DNA from: Parabacteroides sp. AD58
GTDB lineage: Bacteria > Bacteroidota > Bacteroidia > Bacteroidales > Tannerellaceae
Assembly: GCF_023744375.2 (NCBI RefSeq)
Contig: NZ_CP146284.1
Span: forward strand, 1,240,001 to 1,304,000
Direction of reading: 5' to 3'
DNA: 64,000 nt
The stretch's first letter is position 1. Every line of letters starts with the position of its first letter. Below, in pieces: positions 52,928 through 63,394 of the stretch. The notes beneath the pieces were generated by a model that was given only the letters and a program-made list of their open reading frames with translations, had not been told where the DNA came from and did no database searches. A program made the position numbers and the translations under genes.

Positions 52928-53602
52928 TTATTTAACAACTTTCTGTAAAGCCTCTTGTACCAATTTTTCCATGACTTTATAACCTTCCAAAGTTGGATGC
53001 ACACCGTCTTTTGAATATTTCTCAGGCAAACCATCTCGTTCATCTTTCATTGCTGAATGATAATCTACATAGAGAATATTATGAGCATCGGCATACGCTT
53101 TCATCTTCGCATTCAATGCCTTGATTCCTTCTGCCGGTTTCAACTCCGGACGCCATCCAAACTGATAAGCAGGTAAAGTGGAACATAATATTACCTTGAT
53201 ATCATTAGCCTGAGCTAACTGAATCATAGAAACTACATTATCAAATGTCTGTTCAGGAGTCACAGCATAATCATTATGGGCTAAATCATTTGTTCCAGCC
53301 AAAATAACAACGGCCTGAGGTTTCAGATTAATAACGTCCTGACGGAAACGCATTAACATCTGAGCAGAAACCTGTCCTCCGATTCCTCTTCCTACATAGC
53401 CGTTCTTCGTAAAGAAATCCGGATCAGCCACTGGCCAGCCGTCGGTAATAGAATTTCCCATAAACACAGCTTTTACAGGTTGCTGAATAGAAGCATTAGC
53501 CTCCTGATATCTTCCAAAATTAGCCCAATCTTTCAATGGCTCTTGAGCTGCTAACTGCAAGCAGCCCGCTATACACAAGGCTGCAATAAATAAATGTTTC
53601 AT
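52928..53602 (-). CDS. Secreted SGNH/GDSL hydrolase
   Basis: 224 residues from the ATG at 53602; the frame opens ten codons earlier. Signal peptide to about residue 19 (LQLAAQ). Block I is MGNSITDGW with the nucleophile Ser, block II GRGIGGQVSAQ with the oxyanion Gly, block III AGTNDLAHN, and block V DGVHPTLEGY with the catalytic Asp and His. It probably removes acetyl or other ester groups from a glycan. It is 39 bp from metF on the same strand. Confidence 0.92.
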   Translation of the reverse strand: MKHLFIAALCIAGCLQLAAQEPLKDWANFGRYQEANASIQQPVKAVFMGNSITDGWPVADPDFFTKNGYVGRGIGGQVSAQMLMRFRQDVINLKPQAVVILAGTNDLAHNDYAVTPEQTFDNVVSMIQLAQANDIKVILCSTLPAYQFGWRPELKPAEGIKALNAKMKAYADAHNILYVDYHSAMKDERDGLPEKYSKDGVHPTLEGYKVMEKLVQEALQKVVK

Positions 53603-53641
53603 GATGTTATTATTTAAAGAAAACTTTGTCAACTAATTCAT

Positions 53642-54592
53642 TTAATAAATTTCTTTCGCCACCCGACGCACACTTTCTGAAGCCATCATCGTATAAAAAT
53701 GCAAGCTTGGAACACCGTGGGCAATCAAATCCTTACACTGCTGAATACACCACTCTACACCAACTTCCTTCGCTTCATCATCAGTTTTGCACTTCCGTAA
53801 TTCGGCAGCAAATGGCTCAGGAATATCGGAACGGAACACACGAGGAAGCACCGTCAATTGGTTTCGGAACACAATAGGTTTAATTCCTGGTATAATCGGT
53901 ACATTTATCCCTTCTTTTCGGCAACGACTCTCAAAAGCATAGAACTTTTCATTGTCAAAGAACATCTGCGTTACTAAGTAACTGGCGCCATTCTTTACTT
54001 TTTCCTTCAAGTAATAAATATCAGAATCCATATTGGGCGCTTCTTCATGCTTTTCAGGATAACAAGCCATACCATACGAAAATGGCGTATCAATGCCTTC
54101 AATCCGTGAACCGTCTAATGCAATTCCTTCATTAAAGCGGTTTACCTGCTGCTGCAAGTCGGTAGCATGCTCATGATACTGTTCCGGATGCTGTTCGACT
54201 TCCAATGTTTTAATATCACCCCGCAAAAGCAGTAGATTATGCACACCTAAAAAATTCAAATCGATCAACGCATATTCTGTCTCATCTTTTGTAAAGCCCT
54301 TACATATAATATGAGGCACAGCCGGTATTCCATATTTATTTTGAATAGCAGAAGCGATAGCCACTGACCCCGGACGTTTACGGATGTTCACCTTTCGCAG
54401 ACTTCCATCTGGCTGAGGCTTGTAAATGTATTCGCTATGATGTGAAGTTATATTGATATACTTCGGATCGAACTCGCGCAGCTTATCAATAACTTGATAA
54501 ACTTTCTGTATACTATTACCTTTCAATGGAGGCAGAATTTCAAAGGTAAATGCTGTCCCTTGATGGTTATTAATCAAATCTACTACGTTCAT
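53642..54592 (-). CDS. metF: Methylenetetrahydrofolate reductase
   Basis: 316 residues. The family core is present: FTFEILPPLKGNSIQKVYQVIDKL, NITSHHSEYIY, VPHIICKGFTKDE, LLLRGDIK and the C-terminal RSDIPEPFAAELRKC. It reduces methylene-THF to methyl-THF with FAD, for methionine synthesis. The SGNH gene downstream is probably co-transcribed by chance. Confidence 0.95.
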   Translation of the reverse strand: MNVVDLINNHQGTAFTFEILPPLKGNSIQKVYQVIDKLREFDPKYINITSHHSEYIYKPQPDGSLRKVNIRKRPGSVAIASAIQNKYGIPAVPHIICKGFTKDETEYALIDLNFLGVHNLLLLRGDIKTLEVEQHPEQYHEHATDLQQQVNRFNEGIALDGSRIEGIDTPFSYGMACYPEKHEEAPNMDSDIYYLKEKVKNGASYLVTQMFFDNEKFYAFESRCRKEGINVPIIPGIKPIVFRNQLTVLPRVFRSDIPEPFAAELRKCKTDDEAKEVGVEWCIQQCKDLIAHGVPSLHFYTMMASESVRRVAKEIY

Positions 54593-54720
54593 CTTCTCTT
54601 TTTTTTCACAAAAATACGAATTTGTATCCGTTTTCAGCTACATCGTAAAACAAATTCCTATAAAATGCCCAAAGACTTAAAAAACGTAAGCGAAAAAGAA
54701 CAATTTATACTATTTAATAA

Positions 54721-54728
54721 TACCTTTG
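54721..54728 (+). promoter_or_regulatory. -7 box of ilvE
   Basis: TACCTTTG, 25 bp before the start codon. The -33 region is a weak match. Confidence 0.6.
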
Positions 54729-54753
54729 CAACAAAATCAAATACTAAGAAATC

Positions 54754-55773
54754 ATGGAAAATTTAAACTGGTCTGAACTTGGGTTCGGTTACATCAGAAC
54801 GGATTATAACATCAGATGTTATTATCGGAATGGAAAATGGGGAGAATTAGAAGTTTGTTCTTCTGAAATATTGAATATCCACATGGCTGCTACTTGCCTG
54901 CATTACGGACAGGAATCATTCGAAGGCTTGAAAGCTTTCCGCGGAAAAGACGGAAAGATTCGTGTCTTTCGCATGGATGAGAATGCAAAACGTATGCAAT
55001 CTTCCAGTAGAGGAATTAAAATGGCAGAATTGCCAATTGAACTCTTTGAAGAAGCAATCCGCAAAGTCGTAAAACTGAATGAACGCTTTGTACCTCCATA
55101 TGAAAGCGGTGCTGCTTTATATATTCGTCCGTTGATGTTGGGCTTGGGTGCACAAGTTGGTGTAAAGCCAGCTCCTGAATATATGTTCGTCGTATTCGTT
55201 ACACCAGTTGGTCCGTATTTCAAAGGAGGCTTCCAGCCGTCTAAAGTTTGCATCTTGCGTGAATATGACCGCGCTGCTCCTAACGGCACAGGTACGATCA
55301 AAGTCGGTGGTAACTATGCAGCCAGCTTGGTAGCAGGCGAAATTGCGCATTCCAAAGGATATGCAGCTGTGTTGTATCTGGATCCGAAAGAAAAGAAATA
55401 TCTAGACGAATGCGGTCCAGCCAACTTCTTCGGAGTCCGGGGAAACAGTTATATCACTCCGAAATCTCATTCTATCCTGCCGTCTATCACGAACAAGAGT
55501 TTGCAACAGTTGGCAGCAGACATGGGTCTGACAGTAGAATGCCGCCCTGTTCCGTTAGAGGAGATCGCAACATTCGACGAAGCAGCAGAATGTGGTACAG
55601 CTGCTGTGATCGCTCCGATCTCACAGATTGACGACTTGGATGAAAACAAATCGTATGTTATCGCTAAAGATGGCAAACCAGGTCCAGTTTGTGAAACATT
55701 ATATCATAAATTGCGTGCTATCCAATATGGAGACGAACCTGATAACTACGGCTGGATCACCATCATTGAATAA
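54754..55773 (+). CDS. ilvE: Branched-chain amino acid aminotransferase
   Basis: 339 residues, PLP fold type IV. HYGQESFEGLKAFRGKDGKIRVFR, YIRPLMLG, the PLP Lys in GTIKVGGNYAAS, and ECGTAAVIAPI are hallmarks of the long (group II) subfamily. It catalyses the last step of leucine, isoleucine and valine synthesis or the first of their breakdown. Single-gene unit. Confidence 0.95.
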   Translation: MENLNWSELGFGYIRTDYNIRCYYRNGKWGELEVCSSEILNIHMAATCLHYGQESFEGLKAFRGKDGKIRVFRMDENAKRMQSSSRGIKMAELPIELFEEAIRKVVKLNERFVPPYESGAALYIRPLMLGLGAQVGVKPAPEYMFVVFVTPVGPYFKGGFQPSKVCILREYDRAAPNGTGTIKVGGNYAASLVAGEIAHSKGYAAVLYLDPKEKKYLDECGPANFFGVRGNSYITPKSHSILPSITNKSLQQLAADMGLTVECRPVPLEEIATFDEAAECGTAAVIAPISQIDDLDENKSYVIAKDGKPGPVCETLYHKLRAIQYGDEPDNYGWITIIE

Positions 55774-55842
55774 TTCTTTTTCTACTAGAGGAAATCATAT
55801 GTTTTCGGTTTTGTGCCGAAACAACTATATTTAACAAACTAC

Positions 55843-55884
55843 AGAGGCATGAGATTAATTTATTCCATGCCTCTGTTTTTTTAT
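55843..55884 (+). terminator. Terminator of ilvE
   Basis: An 11-bp perfect stem (ACAGAGGCATG at 55843-55853, complement at 55868-55878) followed by T7. A smaller hairpin, TTTCGG/CCGAAA, stands before it at 55804-55824. Confidence 0.85.
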
Positions 55885-56023
55885 CAACGAATGCAGAAAT
55901 CGCAAATCAACTTTTGTCTTCATTTCCTATATACACAACGGATTTATCCCAACAGATAGTAAAAAAGACACGATTCACCGAAATTAGTAAACCGTGTCTT
56001 CATAATATTCACTTTTGAAATGC

Positions 56024-58129
56024 TTAATCCCAAGCCGGTGGCTCAACACCCATCAAGTTCTTAACGAAGAAGTCGTGCATCTTGTGCATTTCAAACGGAC
56101 CACCCAAACTATGTGTCTTACCCGGCAAATAGAGCTGATCGAAATTCTTATTTGCCTTCATCAACTCACTTACAACCTGCAACGTAGAAGCCGGATCGAC
56201 ATTATCATCCAATTCTCCATTGATCAACAGGAGTTTTCCTTTCAAGCGCCAAGCATTATCCACATTTGATGAGGCACTATAAGATTCATCGATTGGATAA
56301 CCCATCCATTGTTCATTCCACCATACTTTATCCATCCGGTTATCATGGCAACCACACAGAGCTACAGCAACCTTATAGAAATCATTATGGAACAGCAAAG
56401 CCGCCATAGCATTCTGACCACCAGCAGACCAGCCATAAATACCGACACGATTGATATCCATATACGGATATTTGGCAGCTGCAGCTTTAATCCAGGCAAT
56501 ACGATCAGGGAAACCTGCATCTTTCAGATTCTTCCAGCAGACATCGTGAAAGGCTTTAGAACGGTTGGCCGTACCCATTCCGTCAATCTTAACCACGATG
56601 AATCCCAGTTCAGCCAATCGGGAACAAAGATGATCGGTCGCCCGGAAATATTTCTCAACATGCGAGTCATGTGGTCCTGCATAAATCATCTCTACAATCG
56701 GATATGAACGGGAAGCATCAAAAGTAGAAGGACGGATGATCTTACCCCAAATATCAGTCTTTCCGTCACGTCCTTTAGCATGGAAAACTTCGGGTAATTG
56801 CCATCCATATTCTACTAATTCACTTATATCGCTCTTTTCCAGCGAAGCCACCACAGATCCATCTGATACTTTCCGCAACACAGATACATAAGGCATGTCT
56901 GCACGCGAATATGCATCTACAATATATTGATGATCGGCCGACAAAGTCACCTCATGATTGGCATTCTCAGGTGTTAAGTCTTTAAAACCTGTACCGTCCA
57001 AATTAATCCGGCAAAGATGTAAATGATACGGATCTTCGTCAGCATGGAAACCAGAAGCCCGGAAATAAATTACTCCCGCATTTTCATCTATGTATTCCAC
57101 GTTTCGAACAACCCATTCACCTTTCGTTACCTGACGGATCACTTGCCCGTCATTGCCAAACAGATAAAGATGACGCCAACCGTCGCGTTCGGAAATCCAA
57201 AGCATCTGTTTCCCGTCCTGCAAATCATAGCGGAAACGATTATTATAATAGAAGAAGGTTGGAACCTGTTCATCCACTAAATGTGTAATCTTACCATTTT
57301 CGGCATTAACCTCACCTACGATATAGCGCTGATGACCACGCTGGTTAAACTCGAACGTAAACGCCCTACTGTCACTCCGCCAACCTGTCAAATATAAATC
57401 AAACTGGTTCTCATATAAATTTGTTTCCAATGGAATTTGTTTTTTCTTTTCCCAATCGAACAAGACAGGAACTGATACTGGCAAAACATCTCCCGGCTTG
57501 GCATAATTCCGCCATTGCAAGATTGGTTGTAACTGAGTAGACGGGCGTGATTCCAACAACGGAATGCGTCGTTCTTCCACTTCCCGAGTTTTGACTGTAG
57601 CAATTTTCTTTGAATCCGGAGACCACATAATCCGGCTTCCATAGGTATAATTCCGGATACCGTCCATCGTCAGTGCCGTTACTTCCTCCTTATTCTTCCG
57701 ACTACGGACATAGAGGTTATTATCCTGGATATACGCTTCCCACAAACTATCAGGCGATGCAACCGGTTTATCGTTCTTTCGCCAAAAATCCCACCGAGGT
57801 CTCTCTTCTTCCTTCATCAGCTCATCTACTAAAGGCTTATTCTTACCTTTTAAGTAAACAGCCAGACCCTGTTTATCCACCGCTTTATTTTTCTTTCCAG
57901 TTTCAGCATCCACCAAATAAAAGACGGTACCTGTCTTTTCCCGATTCTGATACCAAAAGAAATGTGAATCACCCAACCAATGCGGCTTGACTGCAGAAGA
58001 ATACACCTTGTTTTCCAACTTCAAGATTGTATCAGACCGCTGATAATCCGCTTTTGTCACTTGGGCCTTTGCTGCAGCCCACGGAAGTAATAGTGACAAG
58101 CAACATACATAAAAAATACGTTTATTCAT
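56024..58129 (-). CDS. Dipeptidyl peptidase IV-like S9 protease
   Basis: 701 residues. Signal peptide to about residue 22. The beta-propeller domain runs to about 470 (SRIMWSPDSKKIATVKTREVEERRIPL), and the alpha/beta hydrolase domain has Ser568 in GWSAGGQ, Asp641/642 in GELDDNVDP and His673 in GKTHSLGG. It removes N-terminal dipeptides after Pro or Ala in the periplasm. Last gene of the six-gene minus-strand operon with SusC/SusD, 29 bp from the SDR gene. Confidence 0.93.
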   Translation of the reverse strand: MNKRIFYVCCLSLLLPWAAAKAQVTKADYQRSDTILKLENKVYSSAVKPHWLGDSHFFWYQNREKTGTVFYLVDAETGKKNKAVDKQGLAVYLKGKNKPLVDELMKEEERPRWDFWRKNDKPVASPDSLWEAYIQDNNLYVRSRKNKEEVTALTMDGIRNYTYGSRIMWSPDSKKIATVKTREVEERRIPLLESRPSTQLQPILQWRNYAKPGDVLPVSVPVLFDWEKKKQIPLETNLYENQFDLYLTGWRSDSRAFTFEFNQRGHQRYIVGEVNAENGKITHLVDEQVPTFFYYNNRFRYDLQDGKQMLWISERDGWRHLYLFGNDGQVIRQVTKGEWVVRNVEYIDENAGVIYFRASGFHADEDPYHLHLCRINLDGTGFKDLTPENANHEVTLSADHQYIVDAYSRADMPYVSVLRKVSDGSVVASLEKSDISELVEYGWQLPEVFHAKGRDGKTDIWGKIIRPSTFDASRSYPIVEMIYAGPHDSHVEKYFRATDHLCSRLAELGFIVVKIDGMGTANRSKAFHDVCWKNLKDAGFPDRIAWIKAAAAKYPYMDINRVGIYGWSAGGQNAMAALLFHNDFYKVAVALCGCHDNRMDKVWWNEQWMGYPIDESYSASSNVDNAWRLKGKLLLINGELDDNVDPASTLQVVSELMKANKNFDQLYLPGKTHSLGGPFEMHKMHDFFVKNLMGVEPPAWD

Positions 58130-58158
58130 ACATGTTTTTCTATTAGAATTACTTACAA

Positions 58159-58950
58159 TTAAACACTTTCATACAATCGTTTTATAACAGGTACTTTCAG
58201 GATTAATAATAACACCCATACGGGAACAAATGTACACAATACAACTGTAAATTTCGTAAAAAAACCCGGTATACAGCTATATTGCTTCCGAAATAATGCC
58301 CGCAAAGCCACAGCTACTGTCTCCCGAGGAGACTGCATCACCCCAAATCTCCTAAGCCATTTTCTCTTCTGCTCGCTTAGATGATACAAAGGCGTATCCA
58401 CGGCACCGGGGAATAAAGCCGTGACTCCCACTCCATACCGCTTAAATTCATACCAAACCGATCGGGAAAAAGACTTCAGGAAAGCCTTTGTTGCCGCATA
58501 ATGCGAAATCGTCGGATAAGGCATCCAGGCTGTTGAGGAAGAAGTTATCAAGATATATCCTTTCTGTCGTTTCTGCATATCCTCACCAAAGAGACGGATT
58601 AACTTAACAGGAGTTGTACAATGCAAACGAACAATCTGTTCTAACCGTTCAAGTGGAGTCCGCACCAAGGTAGAAAAAAGAAGCATACCCGCATTACTTA
58701 CCAGAACTTCCACCTCAAGTCCCCAAGAATTTACCATTCGGTAAACTCCTTCAGCTGCGTCAGAAACTGTTAAATCAATATCTATCACCCGAACATCCAC
58801 CTGATATTGCAAACAAAGCATTTCAGCAACCAGCCGGTTCTCATCCGGCTGGTTACTGACTACTATAATACCATATCCACGTTCAGCCAACTGCCGGGCG
58901 AACTCCAAGCCTAATCCCGACGAAGCACCTGTTATTACGGCATAACTCAT
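58159..58950 (-). CDS. SDR-family oxidoreductase with C-terminal membrane segment
   Basis: 263 residues. TGASSGLG at 8-15 binds the cofactor, VSNAG stands near 89, and the catalytic set is in LITSSSTAWMPYPTISHYAATK. The tail FTVVLCTFVPVWVLLLIL is a probable membrane anchor, as in DltE/YqjQ-like ketoreductases. Its ATG overlaps the stop of the metalloprotease gene by 4 bp, so the two are translationally coupled. Substrate not known; its presence in a protein-handling operon is odd. Confidence 0.85.
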   Translation of the reverse strand: MSYAVITGASSGLGLEFARQLAERGYGIIVVSNQPDENRLVAEMLCLQYQVDVRVIDIDLTVSDAAEGVYRMVNSWGLEVEVLVSNAGMLLFSTLVRTPLERLEQIVRLHCTTPVKLIRLFGEDMQKRQKGYILITSSSTAWMPYPTISHYAATKAFLKSFSRSVWYEFKRYGVGVTALFPGAVDTPLYHLSEQKRKWLRRFGVMQSPRETVAVALRALFRKQYSCIPGFFTKFTVVLCTFVPVWVLLLILKVPVIKRLYESV

Positions 58951-60071
58951 GTAACTATATCCAGCTGTATATTATCTTTTGCTTCTTTTAAGTAAGGAAT
59001 TTGCACTTCATAGACAGGCAAAAAATCGTAATACTTTTCTTCTGAACTGACTATTTCTAATAAGACAACCCCGTATTTATAATCTCCATTTGTTCCTGTA
59101 AACAATGATTCGGGATTTAGCTGAATGCATCCGTCTTCATCCGTTGTATACGATGACACACTATTATTTTCAACAGTATACGAATACATTACTGATCCAT
59201 ATATATTCACTTTTGCATTACTAATCGGCTGTTCACCTTTTAACATCTTTAAAGTCAGCGTCTCCGGGAAAGGAGGTTCCTCTAACGGACAAAAGCCAGG
59301 CTCGCCTCTTACCAAATCTTTATTCCTATTTATAAGTAATTGTGCATATTCAGACCATGAATCGCCACCCCAACAAACATTCATAATACATTTTACCGGA
59401 GAAAAAATTAAATTACAAATAGGATTCGTTTTTACTTCCATGGCATAGATATCAGGAACGCCTCTGGCATGACCCAATTCATGAGTTATGGCTTCAGATG
59501 TTTTATATTTACTCAAAATATCATAGACAGTCTTTCCGTCATCAGCTGCACTTAGGCCATTATCAAACAGACAAACTATCTCCTGCCCCCAACCAGTCCA
59601 ATCTGAATGAACCCGTTCACCCGCATAATCGCCAATACAACCATCAATGATTAAAAGGTATGGATAATCACCTCGATATGTTAGGCCGTTCACAAATACA
59701 TCTTCTGAAGAAGAATCATAAACATTCGACTCGTCAAATATCGGATTAAATTTTATATCCGCATCAAAAAAGTTAATGCCATTTTTCCCCTTGTATAAAG
59801 CTGCCACATCGTCAAAACGCTCCTGCAACTTCTTTTTCACAATATCAGCATCAGAAAAATACAATTTATAAGTTGCCCTATCCAGCATCACTTTCACATC
59901 AAAACTCCAGACATCACGTTCAGAAGCTATATCTGATTCGTCGTCAGCAGTGACCTCCTTCTGATCTTCAAATTCATCTGTTTCTTTTGAACAAGAAGCC
60001 ATAAAAAAGCTACCAAGTACAAAACTCAAAGCACACAAGAATTTGAGTCTTAAAAATAAATTCCTAATCAT
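58947..60071 (-). CDS. Zinc metalloprotease lipoprotein (HExxHxxGxxD)
   Basis: 374 residues. The lipobox ends at Cys27 (FMASC), so it is anchored, probably exposed on the cell. After an acidic stretch, residues 55-245 form the peptidase domain: His197-Glu198, His201, Gly204 and Asp207 in HELGHARGVPD match the metzincin motif with Asp as third ligand, and Met230 in KCIMN could be the Met-turn. The last 90 residues look like a beta-sandwich (NAKVNIYGSVMYSYTVENN). I cannot place it in a named family. Confidence 0.78.
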   Translation of the reverse strand: MIRNLFLRLKFLCALSFVLGSFFMASCSKETDEFEDQKEVTADDESDIASERDVWSFDVKVMLDRATYKLYFSDADIVKKKLQERFDDVAALYKGKNGINFFDADIKFNPIFDESNVYDSSSEDVFVNGLTYRGDYPYLLIIDGCIGDYAGERVHSDWTGWGQEIVCLFDNGLSAADDGKTVYDILSKYKTSEAITHELGHARGVPDIYAMEVKTNPICNLIFSPVKCIMNVCWGGDSWSEYAQLLINRNKDLVRGEPGFCPLEEPPFPETLTLKMLKGEQPISNAKVNIYGSVMYSYTVENNSVSSYTTDEDGCIQLNPESLFTGTNGDYKYGVVLLEIVSSEEKYYDFLPVYEVQIPYLKEAKDNIQLDIVT

Positions 60072-60137
60072 CTGTCTCTATTTTTATTATCCAAACCCAT
60101 TTGTATTGATATAAAACTCTATCCATGCGACAAGGAC

Positions 60138-61502
60138 TTAATCCAAAGCCTGTTGATTACTGTATGTACGTTGTATATGATAGTCACCCCAACTATAGGT
60201 TCCTGTATAATCCAAATAAATCTCATTCGTTGCCGGATCATAAGTACTCATATTATTGGCAGTAGTCACAGGTTCCCAGCCAGCACCTTCTCTTGCCCAG
60301 CCAGCTAGAATTTCTACCACTTTCTTTCCATTACCGGCATCCTGATCCGTAATCTTTATAATGGGAGAACATTGTTCAAACATAGTTCCACCCCAGCCCG
60401 GACACAGGATAGCGTCATTATCTGTTATTACATTGAATGCGGCGACAATCGTACTCTCCGTGAAATTTTCTAAAGCATCTATCCGAGAATACAACGCAGT
60501 ACTATACGTCGTTCCTGGAGTTGTTGACAATCCAGTCTCTCCAGCACTAATTGTATTATCCCAGCGACCCGTCCATTTAGACGCTTGTTTAATTCTGAAA
60601 TAGCAAACAGCTCCGTCTTCCATCGGTATCTGATCATTTCCACTGCTAACAATCCTAACTGGCAACAAATAGTATTTACCACCATTAATTTTATCCAAAG
60701 CATCAAGAGCTACCGTTATGTTGAATTTCTTACTTTCTTCTCCTTCACTCATTGATACTTCAGGTATGGTATAACTACCTTCTGGAAGCATTTCATAATC
60801 TGTTCCATATTGTTCATTATAAGCAATCAATAAAGCAGGATCAGCCTCTGATACAAAGTTAAAATCAAATGTCGTATTTGTAAATGGTATATTTATTTCC
60901 ATTGGCAGTGACAATTCTTTCTCTCCTGCATTTCTAAATGGATCAAAAGCATAGTCCGTAACAGAACCCTTATTCACCAATTCCACATTAGGTACAACCA
61001 AATCGATACTCAAAAATAAACTGCTCTTTGTTTCATTCACCTGTACAAGTGAATTTTCCTGGGTTGTAATCCGGATTGGAATAATATATTTCCATTGCGG
61101 ATTCTCAGCTGCTAATCGCCGTACTTCATTCAAATCGATATGAACGGTATTTTTAGCAATCGTCTCATCAGCATCCATATGAATCTTATCCGAGTCGAAA
61201 GAATAAGCAGAAGAAGGATAAGCTTTCATAGACTCTGTGTCTACACCTGAATTTTCTGATAAAGAAATATCAGAGTCAAAATACACATCTACTTCCTGAT
61301 CCAAATATCCACTTTTATTAACATACACATCGTATGTCAATTCGCTCTCACCAAAATCAAATGTCGAATAAACAATCTCTCCCGTTTTGGATAGATAGAC
61401 TTTTGATTGCACCTGCTCCAAATTTTCTTGATTTATACCGTCATTTTCACAGGCAAAACCGGCTATCAAGAATAACAAATAAATTATATTTTTTATTTTC
61501 AT
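60138..61502 (-). CDS. DUF1735-domain surface lipoprotein
   Basis: 454 residues. Lipobox LIAGFAC with Cys18. Two DUF1735-like beta domains follow (about 30-165, and 170-315 with YNEQYGTDYEMLPEGSYTIPE), then a C-terminal domain of the DUF4361 kind (SKWTGRWDNTISAGETGLSTT). Such lipoproteins stand after SusD in many loci, where they act as surface binding proteins like SusE/F. It is 26 bp below susD. Confidence 0.85.
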   Translation of the reverse strand: MKIKNIIYLLFLIAGFACENDGINQENLEQVQSKVYLSKTGEIVYSTFDFGESELTYDVYVNKSGYLDQEVDVYFDSDISLSENSGVDTESMKAYPSSAYSFDSDKIHMDADETIAKNTVHIDLNEVRRLAAENPQWKYIIPIRITTQENSLVQVNETKSSLFLSIDLVVPNVELVNKGSVTDYAFDPFRNAGEKELSLPMEINIPFTNTTFDFNFVSEADPALLIAYNEQYGTDYEMLPEGSYTIPEVSMSEGEESKKFNITVALDALDKINGGKYYLLPVRIVSSGNDQIPMEDGAVCYFRIKQASKWTGRWDNTISAGETGLSTTPGTTYSTALYSRIDALENFTESTIVAAFNVITDNDAILCPGWGGTMFEQCSPIIKITDQDAGNGKKVVEILAGWAREGAGWEPVTTANNMSTYDPATNEIYLDYTGTYSWGDYHIQRTYSNQQALD

Positions 61503-61528
61503 AACTTTCTAATTTAGAATACAACTAA

Positions 61529-63385
61529 TTACCAACCCGGATTTTGTTTTAATTTCAAATTCTTCGTCATAGAAGACTGAGGTATCGGTTGTAAATATTG
61601 TTTTTCCAAAAATACGCGTGTTTCGAAAACCGTTCTCTTATAATATTCCGCACGCATATTATTTAAAGAAGAAATATTTACATTCATTCCATAAGCATTA
61701 CCATGATTTGTTTCGGTTGAAATCATCCACCGGTTACAATCAAACCACCGTACATTTTCAAAGGCAAATTCAACCTGACGTTCCCGTCTAATTAAGAAAG
61801 TAGCCAAATCTTTATCTGTAGTAACCGTCGGATAGACACTTTCAATATCAGGAACACCGGCACGTTTACGAACCATATTCCAATAAACTAAGGCATCAGC
61901 CGTTTCACCTAATTCAATCTTCGCTTCAACGTAATTCAATAAAATTTCTGCATATCTAAAATTAGGCCAGCAGCGCCGCCACTGTAACGCGTACGGATTC
62001 GTAACAGATGAAGAAGGATGGGTAAATTTAGTTACCAAATAACCTGTTCTGTTATAATCCGAGTTTGAAGAGCCTTCTGTACCATACTTATTCAGATAAA
62101 TAGGAGCATCTGTTGAAGTATTGGGCCAGACACCTTCATTATAAGCAACACTGGCATAAAAGCGGGGTTCGCGATCTTTATACATATTATAGGCTTCTCC
62201 GGTATATCCACTATTTGTCGTATTAAATGTAGGTACCGTAAATATTGAAAAACCTTCCTCTGTATATCCGCTTGTTTCATCTATAATCGGACTTCCGTCT
62301 TTCTGATAACCAGTTATAGGATACCGTCCGTTACTCATGGCATAGGCATCTACCTGTTGTTGTGTAACACAAGCCGTTGCATGTCCTTTGAATCTTTCAC
62401 CATTAGGAGCAGGAGTTAAATCAAGGAAATAAACATCATCTCCCAAATCTTTTGCATCAAGCAGTTCCATATTCCAGTTTTCAGTAAATACCTTTTTGTA
62501 TGCAATACCCTTTTTGCATTCTTCTTCAGAATCGCTGGTATAAAGTCCATAAGGCATGGTACCCGATTCACACATGTCTATAATTTCCTTAGCGGCATCA
62601 GCAGCAATACGCCATTTCTCCGGATCAGCCTTTACTGAGAACAACGGTGTTCCATCTTCTTTCGTTACAGAAGCATAGTAAGGATTTCCATTCATCAATT
62701 TACTGGCCGAATAGAGCAACATCCTTGATCTGTAAGCCAATGCTGCAGCTTTCGTGGGTTTACCTGCATAAATCTCTTCCTGCTTGGCTGGCAGATCAGC
62801 AGCAACTTCCCGTAAACTTTCTGTAATCCAGTTGACACAGTCTTCCCAAGAATCACGCTCTCTATAAATTGTTTCATTCACGTCTATAACCTCATCCTTA
62901 ACCAAAATAATAGGACCATAAAGCATTGCCAACCAATAATGGCACATGATATTCACATATCTGGCTTCAGCTGTCCATAAAGCTATTTCATCTTCCGACA
63001 ATTCTGCACACTCACCCACATGCTGCCGAAAGACATTACTCTCTCGAATACCTCTATATAATGGTGTCCAGAAATTGATTGCAGGAGAAGCTGCTGAATG
63101 CGATCCATTTTGCATGACGGCATAAGCACGTACAGCACCCCATTCTGCTTCATCACTGGCTGGAGTAAAAGGCCAGCCATAGGTACTATATGTCTGCATA
63201 CAAAGATTATCCCATTGGTGTGGTAAATAGCTTAATACATTTGCCAAATATTGTTCGGTTGAAGATCTTTTCTCAAAAACACCTTCAATTGTCTGCATGT
63301 CATCAGGCTGCTTATCCAAGTAATCATTGCAGGAAACCAGTCCTAAACAACACATAAAATATATAAAAAATTTCGATTTCATCAT
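61529..63385 (-). CDS. SusD/RagB-family nutrient-binding lipoprotein
   Basis: 618 residues. Lipobox GLVSC with Cys20, then NDYLDKQPDDMQTIEGVF, typical of SusD starts. The TPR-like helices and the C-terminal VRWFDCNRWMIST and FLEKQYLQPIPQSSMTKN blocks fit the family. It sits as a lid on the SusC barrel and holds the ligand. The pair may import peptides here, since two peptidases belong to the same operon. Confidence 0.93.
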   Translation of the reverse strand: MMKSKFFIYFMCCLGLVSCNDYLDKQPDDMQTIEGVFEKRSSTEQYLANVLSYLPHQWDNLCMQTYSTYGWPFTPASDEAEWGAVRAYAVMQNGSHSAASPAINFWTPLYRGIRESNVFRQHVGECAELSEDEIALWTAEARYVNIMCHYWLAMLYGPIILVKDEVIDVNETIYRERDSWEDCVNWITESLREVAADLPAKQEEIYAGKPTKAAALAYRSRMLLYSASKLMNGNPYYASVTKEDGTPLFSVKADPEKWRIAADAAKEIIDMCESGTMPYGLYTSDSEEECKKGIAYKKVFTENWNMELLDAKDLGDDVYFLDLTPAPNGERFKGHATACVTQQQVDAYAMSNGRYPITGYQKDGSPIIDETSGYTEEGFSIFTVPTFNTTNSGYTGEAYNMYKDREPRFYASVAYNEGVWPNTSTDAPIYLNKYGTEGSSNSDYNRTGYLVTKFTHPSSSVTNPYALQWRRCWPNFRYAEILLNYVEAKIELGETADALVYWNMVRKRAGVPDIESVYPTVTTDKDLATFLIRRERQVEFAFENVRWFDCNRWMISTETNHGNAYGMNVNISSLNNMRAEYYKRTVFETRVFLEKQYLQPIPQSSMTKNLKLKQNPGW

Positions 63386-63394
63386 GCTAATACT

